From assembly GCA_019925105.1 (NCBI GenBank), contig JAHGAU010000008.1, positions 186,001 through 250,000 of the forward strand: 64,000 nt of DNA, in the 5' to 3' direction. This stretch comes from Niebla homalea (Eukaryota > Ascomycota > Lecanoromycetes > Lecanorales > Ramalinaceae). Within the stretch, counting starts at the first letter, position 1; every line of letters starts with the position of its first letter. The translations under genes and the position numbers were made by a program. Below are positions 22,931-35,854 of the stretch, one piece after another. Below the pieces are notes generated by a model. It ran no database searches and was not told the DNA's origin. It worked only from the letters and a program-made list of their open reading frames with translations.

Positions 22931-25455
22931 CTAGAGCCGTCCAAGGTTACGATGGCAAAGTTTCCCAGCCAATTCAGCAGCGCTCTTCTGCACCGCTTCG
23001 TCAAGACTGCCATCTTTAGACTGTATGTTGGAAACACCATCCAAGTTCCAAAGGTTTTCGATATCCCAGTCCAGCGTCGGTCCGGAGGCGTTCAATAGCA
23101 TACCATCGGCCAACGGATCGAGATGGTTTTCTTCAGAAACTGTCTGCGACATCAACGTAGAGGGTTCAATGGTCACCGTGGTGTCTCCGGTGCCCTCTGC
23201 TGTAGCATCTAGCAATGCGGCTGAAGGAAGTTGAGACGATACAGAACTTGCGTCTTGACACATATCTGTGTCAGGCGCAAATGGTGATTGAGGTTTGGAG
23301 GTTGCTCTCAAAGGTCTTTGGCTGGCGTCATGCGATCCTCTTGTGGCCTCGGATGTCTCGGCCTCATTGATGGGCAAGCTCTCGGATCTTGAACGCTTCT
23401 CCGTGTGTAGTGATTTCGATCGAATATGCTCAACATGCCAGACAGCCGTCTTGGTCAGCTCTTTGACAATTTGATTTGTCTTACCTGTGGAAGCATTTCG
23501 GGACCATTCCGAAGCCATATACTTTGATAGGAAGTCAGACACTAGACGCTTGAGATCAACATCAGAGTCGGTCGAAGGGTCTTCTGGGTTTCGAATGATA
23601 TTGGCGAAGAGCGTCAGAGAGGCTGAAAGAGGGTAGTAGACGGAGATCCAGCTAAGACTTTCACGGGGTCGCTCATTGGCATGGGTAAAATGTCGCATTC
23701 AACCGATCGTACTGCGAGCGGCGTGCATACTGATGCCTGTGCTTGCATAGACTCTTGGATTGGGAACATAGCTCTGACTGTTGGACGGCACTGACAATCG
23801 ATCATTTTCATTGAACCATGATTGATGATGCGACGAGGCTCGATGAATCGTTTCGGAGCAGTCGTAATAAGCGAAGTGGAGCATCAGAAATGCCATAAAG
23901 ACGTTCTGGTCGCATTGTATATCGTGACCAGGTCGGACAACGACAAGAATCTTGTCATTCCATTGCTCGAGTTCTGCGTCCAATGCTCCGACCGACAGGA
24001 GCCGATCTTGTGCAGAACGCAATCGGGATCTGGTAGAATGCAACTCGGTGTATACTTTGCCCTCAATCAAGGCTAGCTCCGCCCGACTGCGGAAGAGAGA
24101 AAACGGCTGGGATCCTTCGCAATACTTGAGCTGATAGGCCTCGGCGTCTAGAAGTCGAACCCCTATATCATCGTCATGCAATGTTGGCGGACAGCCAGAC
24201 CGAATACAGACGCCCTTGTCGAGAATAAAGGCGATCCAGAAAACGTTCCGCCGCTGCTCGAGCTCTTCGGGTATGAGGGTGAAGTGCTCACTTGAGGCAT
24301 GCAGTCCTCAACGCTGAGCCATGCGCGTAGCTGCAGTTGTCATGTTGTAAGTCTCGTGAGGATCTGGAGCCGATTGCATCATGAAGGCCTGGGTGTAGCT
24401 TGTCACGGTTGCGGGAATTCTTGAATGTAACAATCATGATTGAAGTCTCATCATAGCGATCATTACCTGAGTAGCCATTAGTTTAGAGTGCATGAAAATC
24501 AACTCGAGGAAAGTGCTGCTCGGGTTTTTTTTAATCGCTCCATGATTTTAAGAAGCACGGGTGATATTGGTTGATGACACCGCCCGTGTTCTCGGAGCCT
24601 TGCGTCCACCTCTGTTCCAACATGCTTCCAATTGCGAGCGCGATGTTGAAGGAGGCGTACCATGTCGTTTCGCTCTGGTGCATTAGGGGAGAGTTGTCTC
24701 TCCAACCAAGAATCAAAGACTTGGCGATCGTACAACGGATAAATGATGTTGAAGTATTTGAAAAAGACTACAAGGCAGGAATTGAAATCAGAAATACGGT
24801 GATCTAGTAGGATCCGCCAGAAAGAGGACCCACAACTTCTGTATCGAGTGGCGGTCGGTGGTCGGGACAAGGCTCTCGCTTGTCTTCTGGTAATTTCTGA
24901 TATACTTCGGTACGAAACTCCCCCCAAGAAGCCAATTGGCACTTTGATATATCAGCCATTGCGGCCTGAAAATCCTGAGATCCGGTCTTTTCAGTGATCC
25001 ATTGGACACCACGCGGCGAGAGTAGCGAAAAGCTAGATGCCAAGCCTTTATATAACGTTCCGGATCAGTGATGACTGACTGAGTGGGAGGGCAGTGTTGA
25101 ACGCGAAGGAACACTACCAATGTATTTAGATTCAACACCCTCTGTCACGATTAGCGATGAGAATCGATCGGCGAGGTCGGCTTCATCTACGTCCTGGAAA
25201 TGCCCTGGATCCGCTCGAATTTCCCCCTCCAAGCCAGACGATTTGAGATGGCTTCCATTCGTTCGATCCGTTGCCCCATGTAAGAAGCTGTTCTGGACGC
25301 TTCATTTTGAGAGGCTTCTACTCAATTACTGGAGCAAAAGTGCATGGCGCATTTGATGCCAGACAGTGATCACAATGGCTTCCCATTCATTCCCACTTGA
25401 TCTTCATACGGCGACAAAGGTCACACGCTGCCGTCACAGGCCCAGAAGGCGCCAT
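22931..25455 (-). pseudogene. Dead Zn2Cys6 transcription factor (Fungal_trans type)
   Basis: The minus-strand start is ATG 25453-25455. The DNA-binding domain reads CDLCRRMKIK then W instead of the third Cys (25393-25395), followed two codons later by TGA (25387-25389). The remaining Cys residues (CDHCLASNAPC) continue in frame after it. Downstream are family-typical pieces: DEADLADRFSSLIV, FSLLSPRGVQWITEKTG (about 25030-24985), FFKYFNIIYPLYDR (about 24770), NIALAIGSML (about 24640, shifted frame), FWIAFILDKGVCIRSG (about 24250), LHFAYYDCSETIHR (about 23860) and YYPLSASLTLFANI (about 23625). More breaks are a frameshift near 24660-24680, TGA near 24313 and TGA at 23699-23701. One intron with acceptor just before GLASSF is plausible. 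Zn2Cys6 proteins bind DNA through six Cys holding two zinc ions, so loss of Cys3 alone would abolish function. It is transcribed away from mccB, with the start codons 478 bp apart. Confidence 0.9.
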
Positions 25456-25932
25456 GATGGAAGCAGACCAATACCACCAATCGAGCGGTGAAAAGACAGA
25501 TATGACCAAAGGAAAGGGAGTGTCCGCAGCAATAATGGAGGAATCAGTCCCTAATGAAGCCACTGATCCTACGTTTCATCTGGCGAGGAGTGCAAGCGAT
25601 TCCCCGGGCCCTGCAGCAAAATGACTGTCCCCCAGTGTTCGTTCATTCACGGTAGCAGCACCAGGCAGAGACCTTCGGAAGACCCAATCTAGCTAGCAAG
25701 AGTTCATCACTGGAAAATCAGTTGAAACTTGGAACTTCCAACTTTGAAGTCGCGTTTCAGGAGCGGAGACGCGAGAACCTCCCCTGACTAATCAGCGCTC
25801 TTAGGGCTGTGATTCGGCTACACGCGGGAGATCGAGTCCCCGAGCCCCCCGCCCGCCGTTGACAGTCCTCAAATGGTACCTATATATGCCTTTCTTTACC
25901 TCTCATGTATGTGTATCAGATGGGGTCCGGGA
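25456..25932. promoter_or_regulatory. Shared divergent promoter region, transcription factor pseudogene / mccB
   Basis: 477 bp separate the two divergent start codons. No experimentally known element can be assigned; inverted CGG-type sites for Zn2Cys6 factors were not convincingly seen. A short plus-strand ORF in the region lacks family features. Confidence 0.4.
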
Positions 25933-28007
<2,075 letters not shown>

Positions 28008-28493
28008 ATGACCACAATCCAGCAGGACCGGTATCATCTGATGTCTATCTCTTTTTTGGTGCTGAACTTACTGAGGCATTGGACTCAGTACGAGTTCCCA
28101 GCGTAGCTCCTACCGATGGAAGCCTTTAGTGGGCCTTCTTCGGCATAGCCTTCAACGCCGTTCCCGGATCCAACAGACTATGTTGTGGATGACCAACGTA
28201 TGACGCCACTCAACACTGTGACCCAACCGATTGGCGTTTCTTGCCGAGGAAGGATCTACAACTGACTGATCACTGGCCCTTCACATTTGATATTATTGCT
28301 ATGACTCCGCTGCGGTATCGACTTTACGCCTGACCGATTATTTACATTTCCATATCTTCAGCCTAAGTCAAAGAAAATCGAAGAAGCGATCAGAGGCATA
28401 GTAGAGATACCCCAGCAGGCTTGAGATATCTGCAGCTTCCTTTCCAAATAGCTCCCACCATACGATTCGGCCCCAACGTCAGCTTCATCGACA
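28008..28493. other. Intergenic region between mccB and GNAT gene
   Basis: No gene recognised; holds the mccB 3' region and the GNAT promoter. Confidence 0.4.
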
Positions 28494-29174
28494 ATGGCTC
28501 AAAACAGCACCACCTCCTGCCCTAACCCCACAGCCCAAGACTCCTACCACATCTTCACCGTCTTGGAACTCTCCGCTTCCCCTCACTTCCCGGCCGTCTG
28601 CGCCATGGAGAACGCCGCCTTCTCGGACGTCCATACCAATTCCGTCCCTGGCAAAGAGTTCTTTCCTGCGTCAATGGGCCGCTTCTCCCAACCACAGGAC
28701 ATGATCGATGAGATCGGCACCACAGGATTCTGCATGCTCAACTTTCAGTCCGACGACCTCGTCGGCGTCATCTGTGCCAAGCCCTACTCAGACGACCATG
28801 ACGACGACCCCAACCTCGCGAACCATGCGAGGGCGGACTTCAAGCGGCAGAAGAGCACCGACAGGTCGGACGCAGGCCATGTGGAAGTAGGACCGACGTG
28901 GGAACTCCTCGCCAACGCAGTAGCTTTAGAGAAGCAAGGGCAAGGAATAGCGACGCGGTTGATGGACCATTGCGTGGATGAAATCAAGCGGCGGGTGCGA
29001 GCGGAGGGCGCAGCCAAGCTGGTGATTTTCATCAGCATCTTGCAGGAAGCCACGGAGGGGTTCTATCTGCGGAGGGGGTACAGGACCACGAATGTGATGT
29101 GGTTCCCTCCCGGCACGAGGGGCAGTCGGGATGGCTTTCATGTGGGTGAGATGGTCAAGGTGGTTGATGTATAG
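28494..29174 (+). CDS. GNAT-family N-acetyltransferase
   Basis: Single exon, 226 aa. The acetyl-CoA-binding motif A is visible as KQGQGIATRLMDHC (residues 147-160, consensus Q/R-x-x-G-x-G/A), preceded by the strand WELLANAVAL and followed by LVIFISILQEATEGFYLRRGY, which fits the GNAT fold C-terminal half ending in an aromatic-rich strand. The N-terminal part has an AMENAAFSD segment seen in fungal GNAT proteins of unassigned substrate. A polar insertion, DDHDDDPNLANHARADFKR (about 100-118), separates strands. It probably transfers an acetyl group to a small molecule or protein amine, in the cytosol as no targeting signal is seen. Substrate unknown. Confidence 0.8.
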   Translation: MAQNSTTSCPNPTAQDSYHIFTVLELSASPHFPAVCAMENAAFSDVHTNSVPGKEFFPASMGRFSQPQDMIDEIGTTGFCMLNFQSDDLVGVICAKPYSDDHDDDPNLANHARADFKRQKSTDRSDAGHVEVGPTWELLANAVALEKQGQGIATRLMDHCVDEIKRRVRAEGAAKLVIFISILQEATEGFYLRRGYRTTNVMWFPPGTRGSRDGFHVGEMVKVVDV

Positions 29175-30488
29175 GAACACGGCTGTCTGTCTGCCTTTCC
29201 TCGTTTCCAGCTTACGCGCGACCCTCAATGTTTTGATTGTTATCCCTGGTTGGTCTTGCTGCACTGGAATTACACCAGAGGTCACCACTCCCCCAAAGAG
29301 CTCGCGTCGGGCCCACACGAGTAGATCTTCACCCAGTGACGGAGGCTCCAAATCCTTCCACTCCACCATCCACAACAATCACTCTCCCTACTCGACTCAG
29401 CTTGTGCAGATACGCTCCGCCGCCCGGGAAACCCCCCTTTCCCCCCCCTCCCACCTCCCTCTCCACCACCCAACACTGTCATCCCAAGCCAGCCAGCCAG
29501 CCAGCCAGCAAATCCTCTCAGTGCAAACCCATCAGCCAACAACAACAACAACAACCTCGTTTCCAATCCTCGTCATTCCTTTTTGTGCACGGTCCGACCT
29601 CCCCGTTGTCTCCAGCAATATCCACACCCCGCCGTCCGTTTCGTTTGCCGCACCGATCTTTGGTTTCTCCTCCATGGTTATCATTGAGGCGGTGCTCGGC
29701 AAATGGCTGGCCCGTTTTTTGGAGTGGGGGTTTGGGTTTGGTAAAAGGATAGGACTCTGTGTGCGCTTGCGGTTCGCAATGGTCTTGGTATGGTTGCTGG
29801 GTTGGAAGAGCATGTTGTTCTTTTGACCCTTTGTCCAAGTAATTTGATTTCTTTCCCTTTCTCGTTCCTCCTTTTTTTGGTTGGGGTGGGGAGAATCTGT
29901 TGTGGGTGAAGACGACTCGGTCCAGTGAAGTCGTGTGGGAAACCGGCTATCTCGGTATTTTTTTCTTCTCTCGTCGTTCCTGCACAACCTTGTGACTCCT
30001 TCGGGATGATGAACCAGCTCCATTCATTTATAAGGGGTTTTTTTTTTCAATAAAAAAAGTTTTGCGAGTGCGAAGCTGGGAGGTTTGATAACGTTGGAAG
30101 ATGAGGGGCGGGGCTCTGCAAAGCAAGAAGAGAAGGATACAAGGGGCGATTGTCTGGTAGGGGTCTGGCCCCAGAAAAAATGGGTGTGGGTGGAGGTCGA
30201 GGGAGATTTGTAAGATTGGGGCAGGGGAGTAAGGAGGGACGCGGAGTTGCAGGGGACAGTCTCAAGGCTGGACAGACAAGCGAAGAGGGTATCAAAGCAT
30301 GGAGAGAGATCGAGGCAAAGAGTGATGGGAGGGAATTGGTGTGATGTAGGTAGCGATAATTTTTTCAAAGTTTCGAACAAGATCTGCACTCATTCGTGAG
30401 TTGGAAGGTGATCAGGGATTGCCCAAGTGTCGCGCAAATTGCTCGACCGGGGCTTTGGAACATATAGACAATTGGGTTCCTCCCTTAC
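29175..30488. other. Intergenic stretch with simple repeats
   Basis: No supportable gene. It contains an AGCC microsatellite (about 29487-29509) and a CAA/ACA run (about 29538-29555), plus pyrimidine-rich tracts that open long ORFs of low complexity on both strands. Confidence 0.45.
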
Positions 30489-31407
30489 CTACACGTGCCT
30501 CTCCGTCATATCAACCACCTGATCGTAGCCCGGATACGTCGGATACTCCAAATCATACTTCTGCGCCACCTCGGGCGGCAAGAACCTGCCGCCCAAGAAG
30601 TGCGTGCCCCTATAATACTTGACCAGCGGCTTCGGCGCCGTTAGACTGATCAGACTCTGCGGCATAAAATCCTTGCCCGGCCCACTATCCGGGGGCCCGT
30701 CCTCGATGTTCCACGAACTCGGCGCGTCGACGGACAGCACCGGCACTTTGGTCCGCTCGAGGGTGGCGATGACGGATCTGAAAGGATCACGGACCTCACC
30801 GGAGAAGCTGAAGCCGAAGATGGCGTCGATGATGTGGTCGGTGGAAGTTGCGGCGGCGTCGAAGTCGTCGGTGAAGGGGATCTTGAGGTTTTTGAGCTGG
30901 GTGGCGAGGCGGGTGTAGATTTCCTTGTTGGTGGGTACAGGGTAGAATATCGTGGGGGAGTAACCGTAGTGGAAGAGGTGGCGGGCTGCTACGAGGCCAT
31001 CTCCGCCTGTATTGAGCATGAGTGAGCAGGTTCGCTAAACGTGGAGTTCTTATAGAGTTGGAACATTCATGAAGATCTCTCAAGATGGGTAGGGAAAAGC
31101 CTACCATTGTTCCCTGGACCGCAGGCTACGAGTATTTTCTTGCCAGCCGATGGTGGATGAACACGATAGACTATTTGACATATCAGAAAGGGCGCTGGCA
31201 TAGGACACCATAGTTTTGCAGTGAGGTGTCTCATACGAGCTTGAGAGACAGAAAGGCCAGCCAATTCCATCAATTGATCGAGCGAGAAAGCACCGACACT
31301 CATCAGATCTGCATCCAGAGCTGCTGCATCTTTTGCACCTATTGTCTGATCTTGTGAGAAGTTTGACAGATACGAGAGACTCTGATGGCAATCACCTTCA
31401 GCGCCAT
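30489..31407 (-). CDS. NAD(P)H-hydrate epimerase (YjeF_N domain)
   Basis: Minus strand, four exons: 31407-31374 (tentative), 31338-31237, 31170-31105 and 31006-30489, total 239 aa in frame. The body is unmistakable: AFSLDQLMELAGLSVSQAL, then YRVHPPSAGKKILVACGPGNN, GGDGLVAARHLFHYGY, DHIIDAIFGFSFSGEVR and VLSVDAPSSWNIEDG. This is the YjeF_N Rossmann-like domain that epimerises R- to S-NAD(P)HX, the repair partner of the ATP-dependent dehydratase. Introns 31171-31236 (66 nt) and 31007-31104 (98 nt) are well supported. The first intron would be only 35 nt (31339-31373), unusually short; the start exon is therefore the least certain part. No clear mitochondrial presequence is seen. Length matches the stand-alone fungal enzyme of about 240 aa. 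Confidence 0.88.
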
Positions 31408-31711
31408 TTTTAGAGTACTGTACAGGCGCATAGGTCTTGGGTGGTTGTCTAAGTCAAGGCTTGATGACTCGAAATTCTGGTGATTTGGTCTCTGATCTAG
31501 CTTTACAGGGCGATTCTCGAGAAAGGAGTGCTTTGATTGAACCAGAGGCTGCTTCTGCTGATTTTGACGTCATTCAAGAGCCTCGTCCAGTTCGGGTCTA
31601 GCGTGGGATGGTCGCCCCTTTTCGGCTGGCTCGGCTGGCGGCTGGAGGCATACTCGGCATACACATATTTCGACACTACCAAGTAGAGATGAGGCCATCT
31701 CGAAATGCTTC
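31408..31711. promoter_or_regulatory. Divergent promoter region, epimerase / amidase
   Basis: 304 bp lie between the start codons of two divergent genes. No specific element assigned. Confidence 0.4.
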
Positions 31712-33397
31712 ATGTTATCATACTTTCCTGTCCGAAACCAGTTTTTTATCTTTTGTATAGTCCTGCTTTTGCTTGTCGATCCTCCATTTCATCGGCAAGG
31801 CGATTTTGAAGCTCTGGAGGCTACAATTGGCAGCATCCATCATGCTCTCCTCAGTGGTCGTACAACATGCCGTGCCGTCATTGAGGCACACCTTGCGAGG
31901 ATTGAGGCCTTCAATCCAAGCATCAACGCTATTCTAACTCTAAATACGGATTCATTGAATATCGCAGACCACTATGACGAGACGCTGGCTACTGGCACCG
32001 CGGCAGGCGCTCTGTTTTGCATACCAACGCTGCTAAAGGATAACTTCGACACCCAAGATATGCCTACAACAGGGGCATGTCTGGCCATGAAAAATCATCG
32101 TCCCAAGAAAGATGCTGCCGTAGTCACCGCGCTCAAGAACGCCGGAGCTATCATATTGGGCAAGACCAATATGCATGAGATGGCATTGGAAGGCTTGACC
32201 GTATCCTCGTTGGGCGGTCAGACTCTCAATCCCTACGATTTGACCCGAACCCCTGGTGGAAGCTCTGGCGGTACTGGAGCGGCCATCGCGGCTTCTTTTG
32301 CAGTCATTGGGACTGGCACAGACACTATGAATTCGCTCAGAAGTCCGGCCAGTGCCAACAGCGTTTACAGCATTCGTCCTACTAGGGGTCTTATTTCCAG
32401 AGCTGGTGTCATTCCGGTCTCAAGTACACAGGACGCGGTAGGTCCTATCGCGAGGACCGTTGAAGATGTTGCTATTGTTCTAGGTGTAATGGCAAATGCA
32501 TCTCTGGACGAAGATACAAATGCAGTTTATGAAGGCCCGGTAATGAGCCATGATCTTGATTATATTCTTGCGGCGAAACAACCATCCTCGAAAAATCTGC
32601 GCTTGGGGTTGATCCAGAATTTCATGAATGCAACCGCAGGCAGCGAGCTGAGGCCAGTCAATGACGTGATAAACAAAACGATCTCGGCCATCAGAGCACA
32701 GGGTGGGGTTGTCGTGCCCATTGAGTCACCCGAATTCAACTCGGCCACTATCCTGGAATCGTGCGACACACAACGCTTCGAGTATCGAGGGCAGCTTGAC
32801 AACTATCTCTCGCACAATCGCTCTTCCACCGCCCTGGACACCATCCCGAAGTCGTTCAGTGAGCTCTATTCAAGCCGAGATATCCTTGTCGTACCTCGAC
32901 AGTATGCTTTCATCGAGTCTGCCTCGATGTCATCCACATCCAATGACTCGTATGCAAAAACGCTTCAGAACATCAAGCACTACGTGTGCACTGTCCACGG
33001 CATCTTAAAAGATCATCAAGTGGACGCTCTCATCTATCCCGAGCAGTCCAATCTTGTCGTCAAGGTCGGATCTCCCTCTCAGATTGGGCGCAACGGCATC
33101 CTGGCTGCTGTTACAGGTTTCCCCGTGGTCACTGTACCCGTTGGCTTTTCGCCTTCGAGTCAAGATGCACCACTGGGAGTCCCTATAGGAATGGAGATCC
33201 TGGGGCCAAAGTGGTCTGAGGCGAAGCTCTTACGGATTGCGAAATTCGTCGACGAGATTTTGCCTGCCAGAAAGCCGCCGCAGCTCGGTGTACCCTTGTT
33301 TCAGACGTGTTACAATCGTGTCCCGTCCGTCTATCCCAATGCTCAAAACATCCCAAGGGCGTATCCTGTTGGCTTTTGGGGACATCTCCATGACTAA
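31712..33397 (+). CDS. Amidase-signature family hydrolase, likely secreted or membrane-anchored
   Basis: Single exon, 561 aa. A hydrophobic N-terminal segment (FFIFCIVLLLLV, residues 11-22) suggests a signal peptide or anchor. The amidase signature is present: catalytic Lys109 in LLKDNFD, the PGGSSGG loop (181-187) carrying the cis-Ser, and GTGTDTMNSLRSPA (200-213) with the nucleophile Ser208. Most family members have GGS before the conserved Arg; here it is MNS, so the oxyanion region differs while Lys-Ser-Ser is kept. The C-terminal half, with VDALIYPEQSNLVV and AAVTGFPVVTVPVG, is typical. Such enzymes hydrolyse amides (for example acetamide, indole-acetamide, fatty amides); the substrate cannot be inferred. 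The frame is intact beside a dead HET gene. Confidence 0.87.
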   Translation: MLSYFPVRNQFFIFCIVLLLLVDPPFHRQGDFEALEATIGSIHHALLSGRTTCRAVIEAHLARIEAFNPSINAILTLNTDSLNIADHYDETLATGTAAGALFCIPTLLKDNFDTQDMPTTGACLAMKNHRPKKDAAVVTALKNAGAIILGKTNMHEMALEGLTVSSLGGQTLNPYDLTRTPGGSSGGTGAAIAASFAVIGTGTDTMNSLRSPASANSVYSIRPTRGLISRAGVIPVSSTQDAVGPIARTVEDVAIVLGVMANASLDEDTNAVYEGPVMSHDLDYILAAKQPSSKNLRLGLIQNFMNATAGSELRPVNDVINKTISAIRAQGGVVVPIESPEFNSATILESCDTQRFEYRGQLDNYLSHNRSSTALDTIPKSFSELYSSRDILVVPRQYAFIESASMSSTSNDSYAKTLQNIKHYVCTVHGILKDHQVDALIYPEQSNLVVKVGSPSQIGRNGILAAVTGFPVVTVPVGFSPSSQDAPLGVPIGMEILGPKWSEAKLLRIAKFVDEILPARKPPQLGVPLFQTCYNRVPSVYPNAQNIPRAYPVGFWGHLHD

Positions 33398-33511
33398 ATT
33401 GAAGAAAGCCATTGGATTCGCTAATCAGCTCCTATAAATCTTTGCGGGCAATTACGCAATTAAATCCAAGGGGACCCGTGCAACGGCCACTTATGAGGTT
33501 GATCAATATAC

Positions 33512-35854
33512 ATGGAAGGCAACCTACTTCGTCAAGGCTCTCAAGGCATGCCATTCGATGACGACCACCTTGGAGGTAGAATAGTATTCATCGATACAAG
33601 CAGTCGCAGTCGACCCGCTCACAGTAGGCTGGCCACTTTGAGCAATCCCCAAAAGGAAGCCGTCTTTCAGAATGTCAGTCTGGACTTCCAGAGGCGTAGA
33701 GAGGAAACGCAGCAACTTCTGAGCAATCTGCGAAGGCTCTCCAGCGAAACTGCCCAATGCTTTTCCCCAAAAGCAAGCAGCTGCATGATTTCCATTTCCG
33801 CCTCATCTGCCACAAAAATGCTAAAGCTGACCATCTTACATCGTACATTGCTCTGAGCTATAAATGGCCAGCCAACAGGCAAGCCAGCCGGTCAGCATCT
33901 GATGGACAGACTGAGGCCTCCCACCATATGCCAGTCCCTCCCATTCTTTATGATGCTATCACGTAGAGCTTAGGGAGTGCTGGTTGCGGGCTATGGTGCG
34001 ATCAGATATGCATCCAACAAAAGGATAAGTCGGAAAAGGCCATCTCCATTGGCATGATGGACATCATCTATCAGTCCGTAGTTTCCGAGCAGACTTTCCT
34101 TCTTCGAGCACTTTAGTTTCGAGACACCGTATCAACAGGAAGACACGTTGAGACATGTTTCAGGACTCATGTGTCCGGTGTGGTAGAGAAATACTGACTC
34201 CAAAAATGATTGTCCAGACAAGCTCGATTCGTCACCATCTCCTTGTGCGATGTTATCATCACACTTGATGAACACCAAGCGGTTGACACCCTGCTCACCG
34301 AGTACAATTGCCATGCCAAGGGCCACTGTGGCGAAAACGATTTACTGCATCTGTACGATGACCCTCCACACTTCCAGACCAACCCTTCCCTCCTTTCCTT
34401 CTACACGAAAGTCATACCATCCGCCTATTTCGAGCGGGCATGGTGTTCGCATGAACTTCGTATGGCTGCTGGGCACGTCTTTTTCATTCAATCGGCCAAA
34501 GAAGGCTGCGTCCTTGAGCTAGCTGGCCGATTCATTTTTGATATCATGGTGCTTGCTATCAAGGCTCAACATGGCTCTGAAGGCCAGTCGCGTATGTCTG
34601 GACAGGAAACATTGGTGAGCTTCATGCGAAGTCGAAGTCTTCTCGATTGCCTTGCAACGACCTCTTCCCTCGACGCGTCAGGCGATGAAAACCCGGAGCT
34701 GAGCGAACGTCAACGCGCCTTGTCTATACTTCGAGACAAAGCAGCAATCGTTGTCAATGACTCTCGCCTTGATCTCGCCGTTGATGCAACTCGGTTCCCG
34801 TCTAATTTGAAGCCGGACGATGACCTTCTCCAATACCTCTTTCGACAGCTGTCAATACTGTCTCTGGCAAACAACGATCCGATGCCACTATGCACCTCGG
34901 GTGAAAGCCTCCCAAGCAGTATGCATGGCTTTCGTTCTTGGATGTTTCAATTTAAGCAAACAGATGAGCCCATTCGAAAAAACCGTCACAAGGATCAAAT
35001 GATTACAGACCTTTCCGACATCATACTCAGTGAAGGCGGTGGTAAGGAATGGATCCGAATGAAAGTCTCTCGTTGGGATAATGAAACGCGATGGATAAGC
35101 CCTGACAGTAGACATACATTCTTTGCATCGATGATGCTCGATGCTGCCGAATCGGAAGCAGAGGAGAAGAAAGGCCCTTTGCATGAACGGATGTGGAAGA
35201 TGGTCGACTTCAGCCCCCAACTCAAAAGTTTGATCATAACGTCTATTGCCTGTTGTCTCGAAAACGGAGCCCGGTGGATCAGAAATGGATCACATTGGGC
35301 TCAGGACAGCCTCATCACCACTCTCAAGGCCGATTGGCAGCTTGACAGCATCACGGCACTTGAGCCATACGAAGACATGGGTTTTCCCATCCACAGCATA
35401 TCGGACGCCCCAAGTGATGAGAGCCCACAGAAACAGATATCTTAATGGCTCAGCACCCCACAGGGCAAGCGCGCAGCAATCTTTGTGGTCAATTTCGCAA
35501 CCCGCATCTTGCTCAAAGCGGTCCCCACAAAAGCACGCAGCAACCCCTATCCAGATGGGGGCATGGAATCCCTCGCACATCCCCAACCTGTCATCACCTC
35601 CGTACATGGCAACAAATACTTCTGTGTACTACCCAAATGAGGACGCGATAAGCCAGAAGATGATCGTACCGACCGCTCTCGTGGACGAACAATTTTGGGA
35701 ACTGCGCCGTGCATGGTTCGTCAAGGGCGTGGAGGTGGACGGTGAAGCTGCTTGGTCGGTCATGTCTCGACAACGGATCTTTGGACCGCCACTGCGAGAA
35801 ACGGTGGTGGGGTGTGGCATATCGCCGAAGATCTATGGTCCCAGGGTATCTTGA
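33512..35854 (+). pseudogene. Broken HET-domain (heterokaryon incompatibility) gene
   Basis: Forward strand. An N-terminal part (MEGNLLRQGS...) runs in one frame to about 33755, then shifts. The first HET motif YIALSYKWPAN (about 33846-33878) is followed by an in-frame TAG (33964-33966). LWCDQICIQQKDKSEKAISI and MMDIIYQS follow the stop (about 33990-34075), the next segment TISLCDVIITLDEH starts near 34230, and FERAWCSHELRM lies near 34430. The frame continues to TAA at 35443-35445 but clearly goes on beyond it (AAIFVVNFATR, PVITSVHGNKYF). It then shifts near 35640 to VPTALVDEQFWELRRAWFV and ends at 35854. A short intron between about 34076 and 34220 is likely but its ends could not be fixed. 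Intact relatives drive cell death on fusion of incompatible hyphae; this copy cannot make a full protein. Confidence 0.85.

Noticed and set aside
29131..29826. 231-aa plus-strand ORF downstream of the GNAT gene
   Set aside because: It runs through AGCC and CAA simple repeats and pyrimidine-rich sequence, with no conserved content; likely chance.
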